Assembly (NCBI GenBank): GCA_014377485.1
Contig: JACMPM010000100.1
Coordinates: 1-64,000, forward strand
Direction of reading: 5' to 3'
Length of the DNA: 64,000 nt
DNA from: Bacteriovorax sp.
Lineage (GTDB): Bacteria; Bdellovibrionota; Bacteriovoracia; Bacteriovoracales; Bacteriovoracaceae
Part shown: positions 49,976-60,208 of the stretch, piece after piece
How positions within the stretch are numbered: the stretch's first letter is position 1
Layout of the letters: each line of letters opens with the position of its first letter
The notes under the pieces: model-generated
What the model was told of the DNA's origin: nothing
What the model saw: the letters and a program-made list of their open reading frames with translations, nothing else
Databases searched by the model: none
Program-made: the position numbers and the translations under genes

Positions 49976-51352
49976 ATGGCTAAAAAAACGACAAATTTTA
50001 TATGTCAGAGCTGCTCGTACCAGACAACCAAGTGGATGGGGAAATGTCCGGAGTGTGGCTCTTGGAACTCATTTACGGAAGAGACAACTCTTGCTGAAAA
50101 AGATTTAAATCGTGCGCACAAAAGAACAGCTCAAGGTACTGAAACACCCAAGTTGATAAAAGATATCGTTTTAGAAAAACAATTCCGTGTTGTTACAGGC
50201 ATGGGAGAATTTGACCGAGTCGTTGGAGGCGGTGTTGTACCAGGTTCTTTAATTTTGATTGGAGGTGAGCCCGGTATTGGGAAATCAACACTGCTTACAA
50301 GTGTTATGGGGAAGTTGTCACAAACTCATCCAGAACAAGTTGTTCTTTATGTAAGTGGTGAAGAATCAGTTAATCAAGTTGCCGAGCGGGCTAAAAGAGT
50401 AGGTGTGAATACTGCAAATTTTTACATTTACAACGAAACAAATTGGCAAAAAATATTAGAACAAATCAATAAATTACAACCAAGATTTTTAGTTATTGAT
50501 TCAATTCAAACAACATCCTCTTCAGAGATTGATTCCGCGCCTGGAACAGTCACTCAAATTCGAGAAGTGACGTATGAATTAATGAACCACGTGAAAGCCA
50601 ATGGAATAACGTGTTTTGTTATCGGACATATTACAAAAGAAGGTTCAATCGCTGGACCTAAGATTTTAGAGCACATGGTTGATACCGTAATTTATTTTGA
50701 AGGTGATCAGTTTGGTCACTATCGGCTCCTCCGTGCAATGAAAAATCGTTTCGGTAATACGAATGAAGTCGGAATTTTTGAAATGAAAGAAAGCGGCCTG
50801 GATGAAGTTAAAAATCCTTCTCAGTACTTTCTTGATGACCAATTAGAAGGTTCATATGGAAGATCTTTAACTTGCATTATCGAAGGGTCAAGATCACTTT
50901 TTGTAGAGATCCAGGCGCTCGTAGTAGAAAACAAATTTGGAAACGGTCGTCGAACAACTCAAGGTTTAGATAATAATCGTCTTGCAATGATGGTTGCAGT
51001 AGTCGAAAAATATTTTGGATTGCCACTAGGATTTAATGATATTTATCTCAATGTTGTTGGGGGGATGAAGCTTGCTTCTCGCGAATCTGATCTATCAATC
51101 ATGGCTTCACTTTTAAGCTCGTACAGATCAAAGCCTATAGACTCTGGCACTATTTTCGTTGGGGAAGTTGGCCTTACAGGTGAAGTGAGATCGATACCTC
51201 AAATGGAAATAAGAATTAAAGAAATGGCTCAACTTAATTATAAGAAAGTTGTGACTTCTGAGAAAACGGCCAGAGAGCTTAAAGGGAAGTTTGATATTGA
51301 AATTATTGGGTTAAGAAAAGCTAGAGATATCGAGTCGATTATAAATGGATAA
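49976..51352 (+). CDS. radA: DNA repair protein RadA
   Basis: A 458-residue RecA-like ATPase. It has an N-terminal zinc finger (CQSCSYQTTKWMGKCPECGSW), Walker A GEPGIGKSTLL, Walker B FLVIDSIQT, the RadA-specific KNRFG motif, and a C-terminal Lon-like domain (VGLTGEVRSIPQMEIRIKEM). It helps process recombination intermediates. It lies after ligA on the same strand, so the pair may form a repair operon. Confidence 0.96.
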   Translation: MAKKTTNFICQSCSYQTTKWMGKCPECGSWNSFTEETTLAEKDLNRAHKRTAQGTETPKLIKDIVLEKQFRVVTGMGEFDRVVGGGVVPGSLILIGGEPGIGKSTLLTSVMGKLSQTHPEQVVLYVSGEESVNQVAERAKRVGVNTANFYIYNETNWQKILEQINKLQPRFLVIDSIQTTSSSEIDSAPGTVTQIREVTYELMNHVKANGITCFVIGHITKEGSIAGPKILEHMVDTVIYFEGDQFGHYRLLRAMKNRFGNTNEVGIFEMKESGLDEVKNPSQYFLDDQLEGSYGRSLTCIIEGSRSLFVEIQALVVENKFGNGRRTTQGLDNNRLAMMVAVVEKYFGLPLGFNDIYLNVVGGMKLASRESDLSIMASLLSSYRSKPIDSGTIFVGEVGLTGEVRSIPQMEIRIKEMAQLNYKKVVTSEKTARELKGKFDIEIIGLRKARDIESIING

Positions 51353-51378
51353 GTTATAATGTTTTCCATCTAGAAAAG

Positions 51379-51747
51379 ATGAAAACTATTTCAATAATTA
51401 TATTTATTTGTTTTATGGCCGTTGCTGCTATTTATCTCGAAGAAGAAAGAAACAATATTAAAAAAACTGTTTTATCTTCTTCAAAAGCTGTTGGTGAAAA
51501 AGCTAGTCAAGATTTAATTCAAAGTACCCATGAAATGCAACGGACGCCAATAGATCCAAAACCTGTCGTAAAATTTAAATCTGCTAATATAAATGAAGCG
51601 TATGAACTCGACGAGCATGAGCTCGATGAACTTTCGAAACAACTCAAAAATTTAAAAAGTGTTAATCAGTTTGACCAAAAAGAATTTATTCCAACTAATG
51701 ATACAATCAACAGAGAAGAAAGAGAGTATTATGAACCTGCCGAATAA
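51379..51747 (+). CDS. Small single-pass membrane protein, unknown
   Basis: A 122-residue protein with one N-terminal membrane helix (ISIIIFICFMAVAAIYLEE) and a charged, probably helical, soluble part with Asp/Glu/Lys repeats (YELDEHELDELSKQLKNL). No family is recognised. It starts 26 bases after radA and ends 8 bases before the convergent glpK stop. Confidence 0.65.
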   Translation: MKTISIIIFICFMAVAAIYLEEERNNIKKTVLSSSKAVGEKASQDLIQSTHEMQRTPIDPKPVVKFKSANINEAYELDEHELDELSKQLKNLKSVNQFDQKEFIPTNDTINREEREYYEPAE

Positions 51748-51755
51748 CTCAATTT

Positions 51756-53255
51756 TTATGGGTTCATATAAAAAGAAGTTAGGGTTTTTGTCCAAAGAAT
51801 TTTTTTATCCTTGGCGTAATTCACTAAATGCTCTTCAGAATTGAATTCACGGTCTTTTTGCCAAATGTTTTTTAATAGATCAAATTCGGCCAGGCCTGCA
51901 CCAATGGCAGCGGCAAGTGCAGCTCCAAATGCCGTGGTTTCAATTATCTTAGGTTTAATAATTTTTGTTTCTGAAATGCTGGCCTGAAGCTGCATTAGTA
52001 AATTATTTTCAACAGCACCACCATCAACTTTTAAAGTGCTTATCGCGAGACCAGTATCTTTTCTCATTGCCATCAACAAATCATTGATTGATAGGGCAAT
52101 TCCTTCAAGACAAGCATACGCAATATGCGCACGATTAGAATCGCGGGTAAGGCCAACGATAGATGCCTTCGCTTCTGCATTCCAATAGGGGGAACCGATA
52201 CCTGAAAAAAATGGAAAAAATAGAATATTTTTTAGTTCGTCCAAATTTTTAACTTCTAAGGCCAGTGCTTCAACATCTGAACTCTTAGAAATTATTTTTA
52301 AATTATCACGAAGCCATTGTACGGCTGCACCAGCAATATAACTTGAACCTTCAAGAGCGTAACAAACTTTTCCCTTATGGCGATACTCAACAGTTGTGAG
52401 TAAGCCAGCTTTAGAATAAATTAACTTATCACCAGTATTTAGCAAAACAAAAGCACCTGTTCCATAAGTACATTTCATTTCGCCTTGATAAAACCCAGCT
52501 TGGCCAAAAAGAGCAGATTGCTGATCGCCTAAAATTCCAGTAACAGGTATATTATCAGGTAAAAAGGCTAAGTTCTTTGTCACGCCGAATTGATGAAAAG
52601 AATCTTCGATAGAAGGAAGAAATTCTTTTTTTACTTCAAATAAATCGAGAAGTTCTTGATCCCAGCTCGTTGTTTTTAAATTCATCAACATAGTTCGTGA
52701 GGCATTGGAAGCATCTGTTTTGTGATTAGTGTGACCGGATAATTTGTATAAAAGAAATGTATCAATGGTTCCAAACAATAAATCATTCTTTTGGGCAGCA
52801 TCTTTTACGGCGGAGTTATTTTTAAGAAGCCAGTTCATTTTGGAGGCTGAGAAATAAGGTTCAATCGGGAGACCTGTTAAGATTTGAATTTTTTCAGATA
52901 GATTTTTTTTTGCTTTAAGCTCTTGGCAAAATTCAGAAGTCCTTCTATCTTGCCAAACAATAGCGTTAGCGAGAGGAGTTCCCGCGCGGTTAAAGGCGCA
53001 AGTTGTTTCTCTTTGATTGGTTATTCCAATGGCAGCAATTTGTGAACCTTGAATGTTATACGTTCTCAAGACTTCTCGAACTGTAAATTCAACAGTGGAC
53101 CAAATATCGTTAAGGTTATGCTCCACCCAAGAAGGTTTTGGATAAATTTGAGGATATTCCTTATTAACTTTTCCAATGAATAAAAATGATTCTGCATCGA
53201 TCAAACAAGCAGTTGTTCCAGTAGTTCCCTGATCAATTGAGAGTATGAATTTCAT
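51756..53255 (-). CDS. glpK: Glycerol kinase
   Basis: A 499-residue FGGY kinase that makes glycerol-3-phosphate. It has the ATP-site LSIDQGTTGTTACLID, GITNQRET, AIVWQDRRTSEFC and the C-terminal LKVDGGAVENNLLMQLQA. Length is typical. No glpF or glpD lies beside it. Start ATG 53255. Confidence 0.96.
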   Translation of the reverse strand: MKFILSIDQGTTGTTACLIDAESFLFIGKVNKEYPQIYPKPSWVEHNLNDIWSTVEFTVREVLRTYNIQGSQIAAIGITNQRETTCAFNRAGTPLANAIVWQDRRTSEFCQELKAKKNLSEKIQILTGLPIEPYFSASKMNWLLKNNSAVKDAAQKNDLLFGTIDTFLLYKLSGHTNHKTDASNASRTMLMNLKTTSWDQELLDLFEVKKEFLPSIEDSFHQFGVTKNLAFLPDNIPVTGILGDQQSALFGQAGFYQGEMKCTYGTGAFVLLNTGDKLIYSKAGLLTTVEYRHKGKVCYALEGSSYIAGAAVQWLRDNLKIISKSSDVEALALEVKNLDELKNILFFPFFSGIGSPYWNAEAKASIVGLTRDSNRAHIAYACLEGIALSINDLLMAMRKDTGLAISTLKVDGGAVENNLLMQLQASISETKIIKPKIIETTAFGAALAAAIGAGLAEFDLLKNIWQKDREFNSEEHLVNYAKDKKILWTKTLTSFYMNP

Positions 53256-53277
53256 ATGTACTGACTCCGGTATTATA

Positions 53278-53472
53278 TTATGGGAATACGACTTCGCTTG
53301 CGTTTGGTCTGGCGATTATTTTGAGCATTATTTCCCAACGAACTCCAACCAAATGATTGAATCCTCGCATAAAGGTGAATGAAATGGTGATAAGTAGTAC
53401 CAAAATGAAAATAAATTCAACAAATGTTTGACCTTTTTGGTCTCGAAGGAGGTTTTCTTTTGGAGAAGTCAT
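53278..53472 (-). CDS. Flp/TadE-like pilin peptide
   Basis: A 64-residue peptide with a class III prepilin-like N-terminus: basic leader LRDQKG, then QTFVEFIFILVLLITISF with Glu at +5 of the predicted cleavage and a single hydrophobic helix. This is the layout of Flp pilins and TadE-type minor pilins. No tad machinery is near. The ATG lies within the divergent promoter region of the thioredoxin gene, and no Shine-Dalgarno is seen. An extreme minus-strand TAGAAT lies 6 bases upstream, so it may be leaderless. Confidence 0.55.
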   Translation of the reverse strand: MTSPKENLLRDQKGQTFVEFIFILVLLITISFTFMRGFNHLVGVRWEIMLKIIARPNASEVVFP

Positions 53473-53474
53473 AG

Positions 53475-53480
53475 TATAAT
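53475..53480 (+). promoter_or_regulatory. -10 element for the thioredoxin-like gene
   Basis: A perfect TATAAT lies 25 bases before the ATG at 53506. The -35 region is weak. It overlaps the possible -10 of the divergent pilin-like gene. Confidence 0.45.
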
Positions 53481-53505
53481 TCTAGAGCGATTAGGAGTGT
53501 ATACA

Positions 53506-54060
53506 ATGAAGAAATTTTTACCATTAATAATATTTATCTTAGTTTTTACTGCATTTGTGGCTGGTCAAGTTGGCTGGCAAACATTAACAGCTGGCACACC
53601 ATCTAAAAACGAAACTCAATATGCAGCCTATGAAGATCTTTTTTTAAAAGGTCGATTTGAAACGGTTGATGGCAAGAAAATTGAAAACACAAAATTAAAA
53701 TCACCTATCATTATTTATAACTTTTGGGCTTCATGGTGCAATCCTTGCTTGGAAGAAATGCCTTCATTAATTTCCCTAAAGAAAAAATTCAAAGACGATG
53801 AAGTTCAGGTTTTAGCTTTTAATACAGACGAAGATGACCAGTTAAAAAATATCAATAAAATAATGAAGAAGATGAATTTAAAAAATGAATTTAATGTCAT
53901 CGCTGATAAAAATACAGCGATCGCGAATAGTTTTAAATTTACGGCTATTCCAGTGACGATTATATTTAACCGAGGAAAAGTTGTTCATTTTAGTAATGGG
54001 CCAATGGATTTTAATTCACCAGAGATGGTTGAAAAAATAAAGAAGTGGATAAAGGGATAA
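53506..54060 (+). CDS. TlpA/ResA-like thiol-disulfide oxidoreductase
   Basis: A 184-residue membrane-anchored thioredoxin. The N-terminal helix FLPLIIFILVFTAFVAG is followed by a thioredoxin fold with active site WASWCNPCLEEMPSL and the cis-Pro in FTAIPVTIIF. The start is ATG 53506 with AGGAG 9 bases upstream; upstream in-frame codons lie beyond the promoter. It should reduce periplasmic disulfides, such as in cytochrome c maturation. The next gene is convergent and begins its stop one base away. Confidence 0.88.
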   Translation: MKKFLPLIIFILVFTAFVAGQVGWQTLTAGTPSKNETQYAAYEDLFLKGRFETVDGKKIENTKLKSPIIIYNFWASWCNPCLEEMPSLISLKKKFKDDEVQVLAFNTDEDDQLKNINKIMKKMNLKNEFNVIADKNTAIANSFKFTAIPVTIIFNRGKVVHFSNGPMDFNSPEMVEKIKKWIKG

Positions 54061-54414
54061 TTACATTTCTTGTGCTGCACACGGGATGAATTTAACAATT
54101 GAATAATTTTGATTTACAATCGCATCACACTCTTTATGGTCAAAGCCGTCACTTCCACAAACCATAAGGGTATTCGAACACTGACAGTGCCCAATGTGCT
54201 TAACAGATGTAATACACTCAGCGTGTTCTTTATTAATATAATCAACACCATTCATTCCACAAACAGGCAAGCCAGTAGTTATAGATGTACATTCATTGTT
54301 GGCAATAAGACTTGACTGGTTTTTTATATTGTTAGAATTCATCTTATCCGCCCCACAAGAGCAAACGAGAATGAACAAAATTAAGAATGAGAAATATATT
54401 AGCCATCTTTTCAT
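54061..54414 (-). CDS. Kazal-domain lipoprotein
   Basis: A 117-residue protein with a lipobox-like leader (LVCSC, Cys20). It has a Kazal-type inhibitor module, CTSITTGLPVCGMNGVDY through CITSVKHIGHC, and a second weaker module (CQCSNTLMVCGSDG to FIPC). Kazal domains inhibit serine proteases by an exposed loop held by disulfides. The cell-envelope location suggests protection from extracellular or host-derived proteases. The family call is by Cys spacing and the VCGxdG motif. Confidence 0.8.
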   Translation of the reverse strand: MKRWLIYFSFLILFILVCSCGADKMNSNNIKNQSSLIANNECTSITTGLPVCGMNGVDYINKEHAECITSVKHIGHCQCSNTLMVCGSDGFDHKECDAIVNQNYSIVKFIPCAAQEM

Positions 54415-54477
54415 AGTAAACTAATCGACTGTTGCCAAAATAATATTAAGAATATAAAACCCGACTAAAAAACTATT

Positions 54478-54498
54478 TTGGTAACACTCTGTTGCCAA
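54478..54498 (-). terminator. Hairpin after the hut genes
   Basis: Arms TTGGTAAC and GTTGCCAA flank a five-base loop, with one G-U or A-C pair depending on strand. Reading leftwards from hutI, a run GTTTTTT follows soon after the stem. Another GTTGCCAAAATA, inverted relative to TATTTTGGTAAC, lies near 54430. Confidence 0.45.
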
Positions 54499-54501
54499 GG
54501 G

Positions 54502-55719
54502 TTAATGGGCAAGATTTTTTCCCCAATTATAAGTTATGCGGTCAATGGAGTCAGTATTGAAAACTGAAAACCTTGGTTTTAACCCTTCTACAATAGCGCC
54601 TTGGTTTTTTAATCCAACGGCATGGGCAGCGTTCAAGGTAATCGCACACCACAATTCTGTTTGATTGAGTTCATATATTGGAGCTGCAATTGAAGCTATA
54701 AGAATGAGGTTGTCGCAGTGGCAAGATCCAGGATTGAAATCAGATGCTATCGCAACCTTAACACCAGAATTAAGCATTGCTCTAGCATTGGCTTGGCTTT
54801 TCCCTAGAAAAAGACCTGTTCCTGGTAAAAGTGTAGCAACAGTGTTGGAATTGGCCAGAGCAGAAATTCCGTCTTCAGTTGTTCGTAAAAGATGGTCGGC
54901 CGATAAGGCTTCATGTTTTACAGCGAGGATTGCGCCTTTGTTATCATTAAATTCATCGGCGTGAATTTTCACATTAATATTCCACCGTTTTGCTCTTTCA
55001 AATAGAGAAACAACATCGTCGTGAGAAAAATAATTTTCTTCATGAAATATATCAACACAATCTAAAATTTGTTCTTCACCAAGTTTGTCCAAAAGCGGGA
55101 GAACAACTTCTTTCATATATTCATAAGAACTATTAAAACTTTTAGGAACAGCGTGGGCGGCCATGAAAGTATTTATAATCTGAACTTCTGGGCGCACTAT
55201 ATTTTTTAAATCATGTATAACGTGTGAAAGTTCATATTCTTTATCAAAAGATAATCCATAACCTGACTTAACTTCAATTGTGCCAACCCCATAAGAGTGA
55301 ATTGTTTTTACACGTTGTTGTCCAAGCTTTAAAAGATCTTTGCGCGTAAGGTTTTGTGTTCCCTTCATTGAATTGAGAATTCCGCCACCGGCCGCTGCAA
55401 TATCTTCATAGCTTGCACCATTTAAGCGCATAGTATATTCGTGAGCCCTGTCACCACCGAAGACCAGGTGAGTGTGTGAGTCGACAATTTCTGGCAAACA
55501 AACTTTTCCAGTAACATCAATTTCAGCATGACCCTTGTTTAAAAAATCTTCTGGGATATTTCTATCTTCCCCAACCCATAATATTTTTTCATGATCAAAA
55601 ACAATAGATCCATTTTTTATAAGACCAAGGTCATCAGGGTTGAGTCTTCTACCATTTTTATGGTGTGCACTTGCAAGAGTTGCGATCTCGGAAAAATTTC
55701 GAAATATTTTAATTGTCAT
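54502..55719 (-). CDS. hutI: Imidazolonepropionase
   Basis: A 405-residue amidohydrolase that opens the imidazolone ring, the third step of histidine degradation. Metal site DSHTHLVFGGDR, then VGTIEVKSGYGL, IHADEFND and the late Asp in ASDFNPGSCH. Length is typical. It lies 23 bases after hutU. Confidence 0.95.
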   Translation of the reverse strand: MTIKIFRNFSEIATLASAHHKNGRRLNPDDLGLIKNGSIVFDHEKILWVGEDRNIPEDFLNKGHAEIDVTGKVCLPEIVDSHTHLVFGGDRAHEYTMRLNGASYEDIAAAGGGILNSMKGTQNLTRKDLLKLGQQRVKTIHSYGVGTIEVKSGYGLSFDKEYELSHVIHDLKNIVRPEVQIINTFMAAHAVPKSFNSSYEYMKEVVLPLLDKLGEEQILDCVDIFHEENYFSHDDVVSLFERAKRWNINVKIHADEFNDNKGAILAVKHEALSADHLLRTTEDGISALANSNTVATLLPGTGLFLGKSQANARAMLNSGVKVAIASDFNPGSCHCDNLILIASIAAPIYELNQTELWCAITLNAAHAVGLKNQGAIVEGLKPRFSVFNTDSIDRITYNWGKNLAH

Positions 55720-55742
55720 GACATCGCCTTACCCGCAAAGGG

Positions 55743-57416
55743 TTAAGAATTAATTTTAAGAGAAGGAAGTTTTAACGAGCTATTTTTAGCAGTTTTTATA
55801 GCAAGTTCATAACCAGCGTCTGCATGGCGAGCTACGCCCATGCCCGGATCTGAATTTAGTACTCGCGACAATCGTTTATCTAAATCTTCCGTTCCGTCAC
55901 AACAAATGACCATTCCTGAGTGTTGAGAATAACCAATACCAACACCACCACCATGATGAAAAGAAGTCCAAGAAGCACCATTCATCGTGTTTATCATTAA
56001 GTTTAATAGTGACCAGTCTGAAACAGCATCTGAACCATCCAACATAGCTTCGGTTTCGCGGTTGGGACTGGTAACAGATCCGCAGTCAAGATGATCTCTC
56101 CCGATAACAATTGGTGCAGAAACCAATCCTTCGCGAACTAATTTATTAAAAAGTAGTCCTGCTTTTTCTCTGTCTCCATACTTCAGCCAACAGATACGTG
56201 CCGGTAGTCCTTGAAAGGCAATCATCTCTTGAGCTTTATTAAGCCAGTTATGAAGTTTTTTATTTTCAGGGAATAATTCTTTAAGTGCATTGTCGGTTAC
56301 GCGAATATCTTCTGGATCGCCAGATAGGGCAACCCATCTAAAGGGCCCTGATCCTTGACAGAAAAGAGGGCGTATATAAGCGGGAACAAATCCAGGAAAA
56401 TTATAAGCGTCTTTAATGCCTGAAATTTTTGCGCCTTCGCGAAGATTATTTCCGTAATCAAAAACGTGACAGCCCTTTCCTTGAAAAGCCAGCATGACTT
56501 TTATATGTTCACCCATCGTTTGATATGAGAGTTCAGTGTATTTTTTAGGATTATTTTTTCTTAATAAAACGGCAGCTTCTAAAGACATCCCGTGAGGAAC
56601 ATATCCATTTAAAGGATCATGAGCTGACGTTTGATCAGTCACAAGATCAGGAATAATTCCTTTATCTAAAACATATTTAAAAAAATCAGCGGCATTGCCG
56701 ACAACACCGATCGAAATGGCTTTTTTTTCTATTTTCGATTTAAGAGCTAGGTCAATCGCTTCGTCATATGAATTACAAAGAACATCGAGATATTTTGTTT
56801 TAAGGCGTTTGTTAATTCTTTCTACGTCTACATCACAGGCTAAGCAAACACCGTTGGCCATTTTGACGGCAAGAGGTTGTGCTCCACCCATACCACCGAT
56901 ACCGGCCGTTAAAACTAATTTGCCCGTTAGATCGCTGTCTGCTCCGTAATGTATTTCAGCAGCGGCCATAAATGTTTCGTAAGTTCCTTGAACAATTCCT
57001 TGAGTACCAATATAAATCCATGACCCAGCAGTCATTTGACCGTACATCATTAGACCTTCATCTTTTAATTTATTGAAATGATCCCAAGTTGCCCAATGTG
57101 GAACGAGGTTAGAATTTGCAATTAAAACTCTTGGGCCGTGTTCATGACTTGGAAAAATGGCAACTGGTTTTCCCGATTGAATGAGAAGCGTTTCATTATT
57201 CTCAATCGTTTTTAAAGCATGAATAATGTCTTCAAGTGCTTGATGGTTCCTGGCCGCTTGTCCATTTCCACCATATACAATTAAATTATCTCTATCTTCG
57301 GCCACATCGGGATGAAGGTTATTTAGAAGGCAACGAAGTGCTGCTTCTTGATGCCAGCCCTTGCAAGTTAATTTGTTTCCAGTGGGTGGTAGTGGAATTG
57401 GTTTATGTGTGCTCAT
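55743..57416 (-). CDS. hutU: Urocanate hydratase
   Basis: A 557-residue NAD+-dependent urocanase. It has the conserved N-terminal [17 protein letters not shown], the NAD-binding [15 protein letters not shown], and the C-terminal [18 protein letters not shown] choose ATG 57416 ([10 protein letters not shown]), which overlaps the hutH stop by one base and gives the family length. Seven codons upstream from a non-ATG start lie inside hutH. It converts urocanate to imidazolonepropionate. Confidence 0.96.
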   Translation of the reverse strand: MSTHKPIPLPPTGNKLTCKGWHQEAALRCLLNNLHPDVAEDRDNLIVYGGNGQAARNHQALEDIIHALKTIENNETLLIQSGKPVAIFPSHEHGPRVLIANSNLVPHWATWDHFNKLKDEGLMMYGQMTAGSWIYIGTQGIVQGTYETFMAAAEIHYGADSDLTGKLVLTAGIGGMGGAQPLAVKMANGVCLACDVDVERINKRLKTKYLDVLCNSYDEAIDLALKSKIEKKAISIGVVGNAADFFKYVLDKGIIPDLVTDQTSAHDPLNGYVPHGMSLEAAVLLRKNNPKKYTELSYQTMGEHIKVMLAFQGKGCHVFDYGNNLREGAKISGIKDAYNFPGFVPAYIRPLFCQGSGPFRWVALSGDPEDIRVTDNALKELFPENKKLHNWLNKAQEMIAFQGLPARICWLKYGDREKAGLLFNKLVREGLVSAPIVIGRDHLDCGSVTSPNRETEAMLDGSDAVSDWSLLNLMINTMNGASWTSFHHGGGVGIGYSQHSGMVICCDGTEDLDKRLSRVLNSDPGMGVARHADAGYELAIKTAKNSSLKLPSLKINS

Positions 57417-58951
57417 TAGTTCAATACTCCAACACAAGATTCAGCAGCTGCTACTATTTCGCCGCTGTTAATAAGATTAATAATATTGTTGATATCTTTA
57501 TAAAATACTCTGTCGTGATCAATGGTTTCTACGTGACGTCTTATTACTGTATGTACGGCTTCCAAAGGAGGAGAAGATTTTAAAGGTCGTTGGAAATCTA
57601 ACGCTTGCGTATTACAAAGAAATTCAATTGCTAAAACAGATTTAGCGTTTGAAATAACTTCATGAAGTTTTCGCCCTGCTGTTACACCCATGGAAACATG
57701 ATCTTCTTTATCTGTTGAAGTCGGAACTGAGTCTACCGAGGCTGGATGGCAAAGGTATTTATTTTCTGAAACTAAAGCTGCTGCAGTTACATGGGCAATC
57801 ATGAGTCCAGAATTAAGTCCTGAATTTTTTGTTAAGAAGGCTGGAAGCTCAGAAAAAACAGGGTTCATCATTTTTTCTATTCGACGTTCGCTGATATTAC
57901 AAATTTCAGCAATTCCCATGGCTAGATAATCCATGACAAGTGCAAGTGCTTCGCCGTGAAAATTACCACCCGAAATAACTTCACCTGTTTCTACAAAAAT
58001 AAGCGGGTTGTCTGTGACTGCGTTTAATTCAGTAGAGATCACGTCTTCAGCATGAATTAAAGTTTGTCTGCAGGCGCCGTGAACTTGGGGAACACAACGA
58101 AGAGAATAAGGGTCTTGAACTTTTCCGCAATTTGGATGAGATTCTTTTAAAGGAGAATTAGCAATTAATTTATTAAGATTTTCGACCACAGCTATCTGGC
58201 CTTTGTGTGGTTTAAGAGCAGTTATTTTTGGATTATATGCAGTAGATGTTCCTTTAACTCCATCAAGAGTAAGTGTCGAAGCTATATCTGCCAGCTTCAT
58301 AATTTGTTTCGCTTCAAAAGCAGCAAGAGCAGCAAGAGCACCCATACATGCCGTTCCGTTAATTAAAGCTAAACCATCTTTTGGTCCCAACACGGCTGCT
58401 ATTTTTCCAATTTCTTTAATAGCAAAACTAGAATTAATAATTTTTCCTTCAACTTCAACATCTCCTTCACCAATTAGGGCGAGAGCTATATGTGAAAGTG
58501 GCGCAAGATCTCCAGAAGCACCAACAGACCCTTTTTCGGGAACGACTGGAGTGATATGTTCATTTAAAAAATCTAACAAAAGTTGGACAGTACTTGGCTC
58601 TACTCCAGAAAAACCAGAGATCAAACAATTCGCACGCAAGAGCATAATGGCACGTGTGATTTCTTTTGAGAAAGCTCTACCGACCCCAGTGCAATGAGAG
58701 CGAATTAAGTTTAGTTGTAATTGGGCAAGATCTTTTTCTTCAATATGTTTACTTGAAAGTGCACCAAAGCCAGTGTTGATTCCATATACAGGTTCACCTT
58801 TTTTTACAACGTTAAAAACAAAAGCACGTGATGCTTTCATTTTTACCAAGGCTTTTGAATCAATAGATAAATTCAATGATCCCTTTGATGAATATGCGAC
58901 TTGATAAACATTTTCTATCGTTAAATTTTGTCCATTAAGAATAAGCTCCAT
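57416..58951 (-). CDS. hutH: Histidine ammonia-lyase
   Basis: This 511-residue enzyme deaminates histidine to urocanate. The MIO cofactor forms from Ala145-Ser146-Gly147 in [14 protein letters not shown]. Other motifs are [11 protein letters not shown] and the Tyr/Gly-rich region near [16 protein letters not shown] precedes the ATG. It is first in the run hutH-hutU-hutI, so the promoter is expected in the 160 bases upstream. Confidence 0.96.
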   Translation of the reverse strand: MELILNGQNLTIENVYQVAYSSKGSLNLSIDSKALVKMKASRAFVFNVVKKGEPVYGINTGFGALSSKHIEEKDLAQLQLNLIRSHCTGVGRAFSKEITRAIMLLRANCLISGFSGVEPSTVQLLLDFLNEHITPVVPEKGSVGASGDLAPLSHIALALIGEGDVEVEGKIINSSFAIKEIGKIAAVLGPKDGLALINGTACMGALAALAAFEAKQIMKLADIASTLTLDGVKGTSTAYNPKITALKPHKGQIAVVENLNKLIANSPLKESHPNCGKVQDPYSLRCVPQVHGACRQTLIHAEDVISTELNAVTDNPLIFVETGEVISGGNFHGEALALVMDYLAMGIAEICNISERRIEKMMNPVFSELPAFLTKNSGLNSGLMIAHVTAAALVSENKYLCHPASVDSVPTSTDKEDHVSMGVTAGRKLHEVISNAKSVLAIEFLCNTQALDFQRPLKSSPPLEAVHTVIRRHVETIDHDRVFYKDINNIINLINSGEIVAAAESCVGVLN

Positions 58952-59112
58952 AAATCATTTCTCCCATAGATAAAAGCTAATTTATCCTAATGGAAATGTG
59001 TGGTTTTGTAATGGTGTTTTGCGCGTATGCCCTATGAAAAATAAAAAACTCTATTAGTATTTGAGTTCTATGGTTAATCGACACTTATCACAATAAAAAT
59101 CAGGAGACGGGA

Positions 59113-59571
59113 ATGAAAGTTTTTTTAGCAACAGCTGTAATATTACTAGCACAAAATTGTTTCGCTACAGAATTCCAATTGGGAATTGTCTTGGGAGCAC
59201 CAACCGGTATATCGGCAAAGGCGACTCTAGATGAAAATCACGCAATTGATGCTGCATTAGCTTATTCTTTAGCCGATGAGTTAGGTCTTGAATTTCATGC
59301 AGATTATTTAGTGGAAAAAGCTCATTCCTTTGCAACGAACGCTGGAGCTCCATTTGAGCTTTTTTACGGAATAGGCGCACGTGTAGTTTCTATTACAAGT
59401 GGACCACACGATCACGATGTAGCATTCGGTCCTCGCGTTCCAATTGGATTAACTTATCAATTGGGAGAACCGAAAATTGAATTTTTTGGAGAATTGGCGT
59501 TGGCATTTGACATTTTACCAGCGACTAATTTAGATCTTGAAGGTGGAATCGGAATGAGATATCGCTTCTAA
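59113..59571 (+). CDS. Small outer-membrane beta-barrel protein
   Basis: A 152-residue protein with signal peptide (LLAQNCFATE) and about eight amphipathic strands: FQLGIVLGAPTGISAKATL, HAIDAALAYSLADELGLEFHADYL, and others. It ends in GGIGMRYRF, with a terminal aromatic as needed for barrel insertion. GGAGACGGGA precedes the ATG. Its end overlaps the convergent gene by 4 bases. The RYRF ending is similar to RYQF of the remnant at 9933-10093. Confidence 0.8.
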   Translation: MKVFLATAVILLAQNCFATEFQLGIVLGAPTGISAKATLDENHAIDAALAYSLADELGLEFHADYLVEKAHSFATNAGAPFELFYGIGARVVSITSGPHDHDVAFGPRVPIGLTYQLGEPKIEFFGELALAFDILPATNLDLEGGIGMRYRF

Positions 59572-60020
59572 GCAGCAAGTGCTTCTTTGGGATACTTTTC
59601 CATCATTTGAATAATTAATTCCTGTGCCTTGGTATTTTTGTAATAGCGACACCAAGCAATTAAAGAGCGCCGTTGATAGTCACAATAGAGTATATCTGGA
59701 TTGGCATCAATGGCCTCTGACAATTTTTGCAGATGATTCATCTGCACAGACATCACCACATCACATTGAACATTTTCTTTTTCAGTAATAGTATTTTGCT
59801 TAAATTGATAATGTGTTTTGAAACAAAGATAAATAACAAATGCAGCCCATAACATGGGGGCATAGAGTGCTAAACAAGAGATAAAAAGTAGTGTCCAGTA
59901 GTCCTTAGTCGCCAGAGAGTGATAGAGATAGATAGGGGCTGCCATGATAAAGAGGTAGACCTTAAAGCTTCTTCGATGGCCGGTATTACGTGTAGATTGG
60001 AAGATCTCTTTTTGATTCAT
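59568..60020 (-). CDS. Membrane protein with an ankyrin-like C-terminus, unknown
   Basis: A 150-residue protein with two hydrophobic helices (about 21-40 and 43-66) after a basic N-terminus. A soluble C-terminal part (LSEAIDANPDILYCDYQRRSLIAWCRYYK) resembles an ankyrin-type helix pair. The family is unknown. The gene is convergent with the small barrel gene and divergent from the next one. Confidence 0.55.
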   Translation of the reverse strand: MNQKEIFQSTRNTGHRRSFKVYLFIMAAPIYLYHSLATKDYWTLLFISCLALYAPMLWAAFVIYLCFKTHYQFKQNTITEKENVQCDVVMSVQMNHLQKLSEAIDANPDILYCDYQRRSLIAWCRYYKNTKAQELIIQMMEKYPKEALAA

Positions 60021-60208
60021 ATTGGTATCTTAGTTCAATCTTAAAAACAGAGGGGCGGAAGAGCCTAACTCATTAATTCCCCATTAAAGAGTTGTCGTAA
60101 AAGCGCCAGATTCTGTTGGCATCACGTAATATCTTCAGACTAGCTTGAGAATTTTCAAGAACTATTTATTATTTCGTTTATAAATATTTACCATCTTATG
60201 AGGATATT

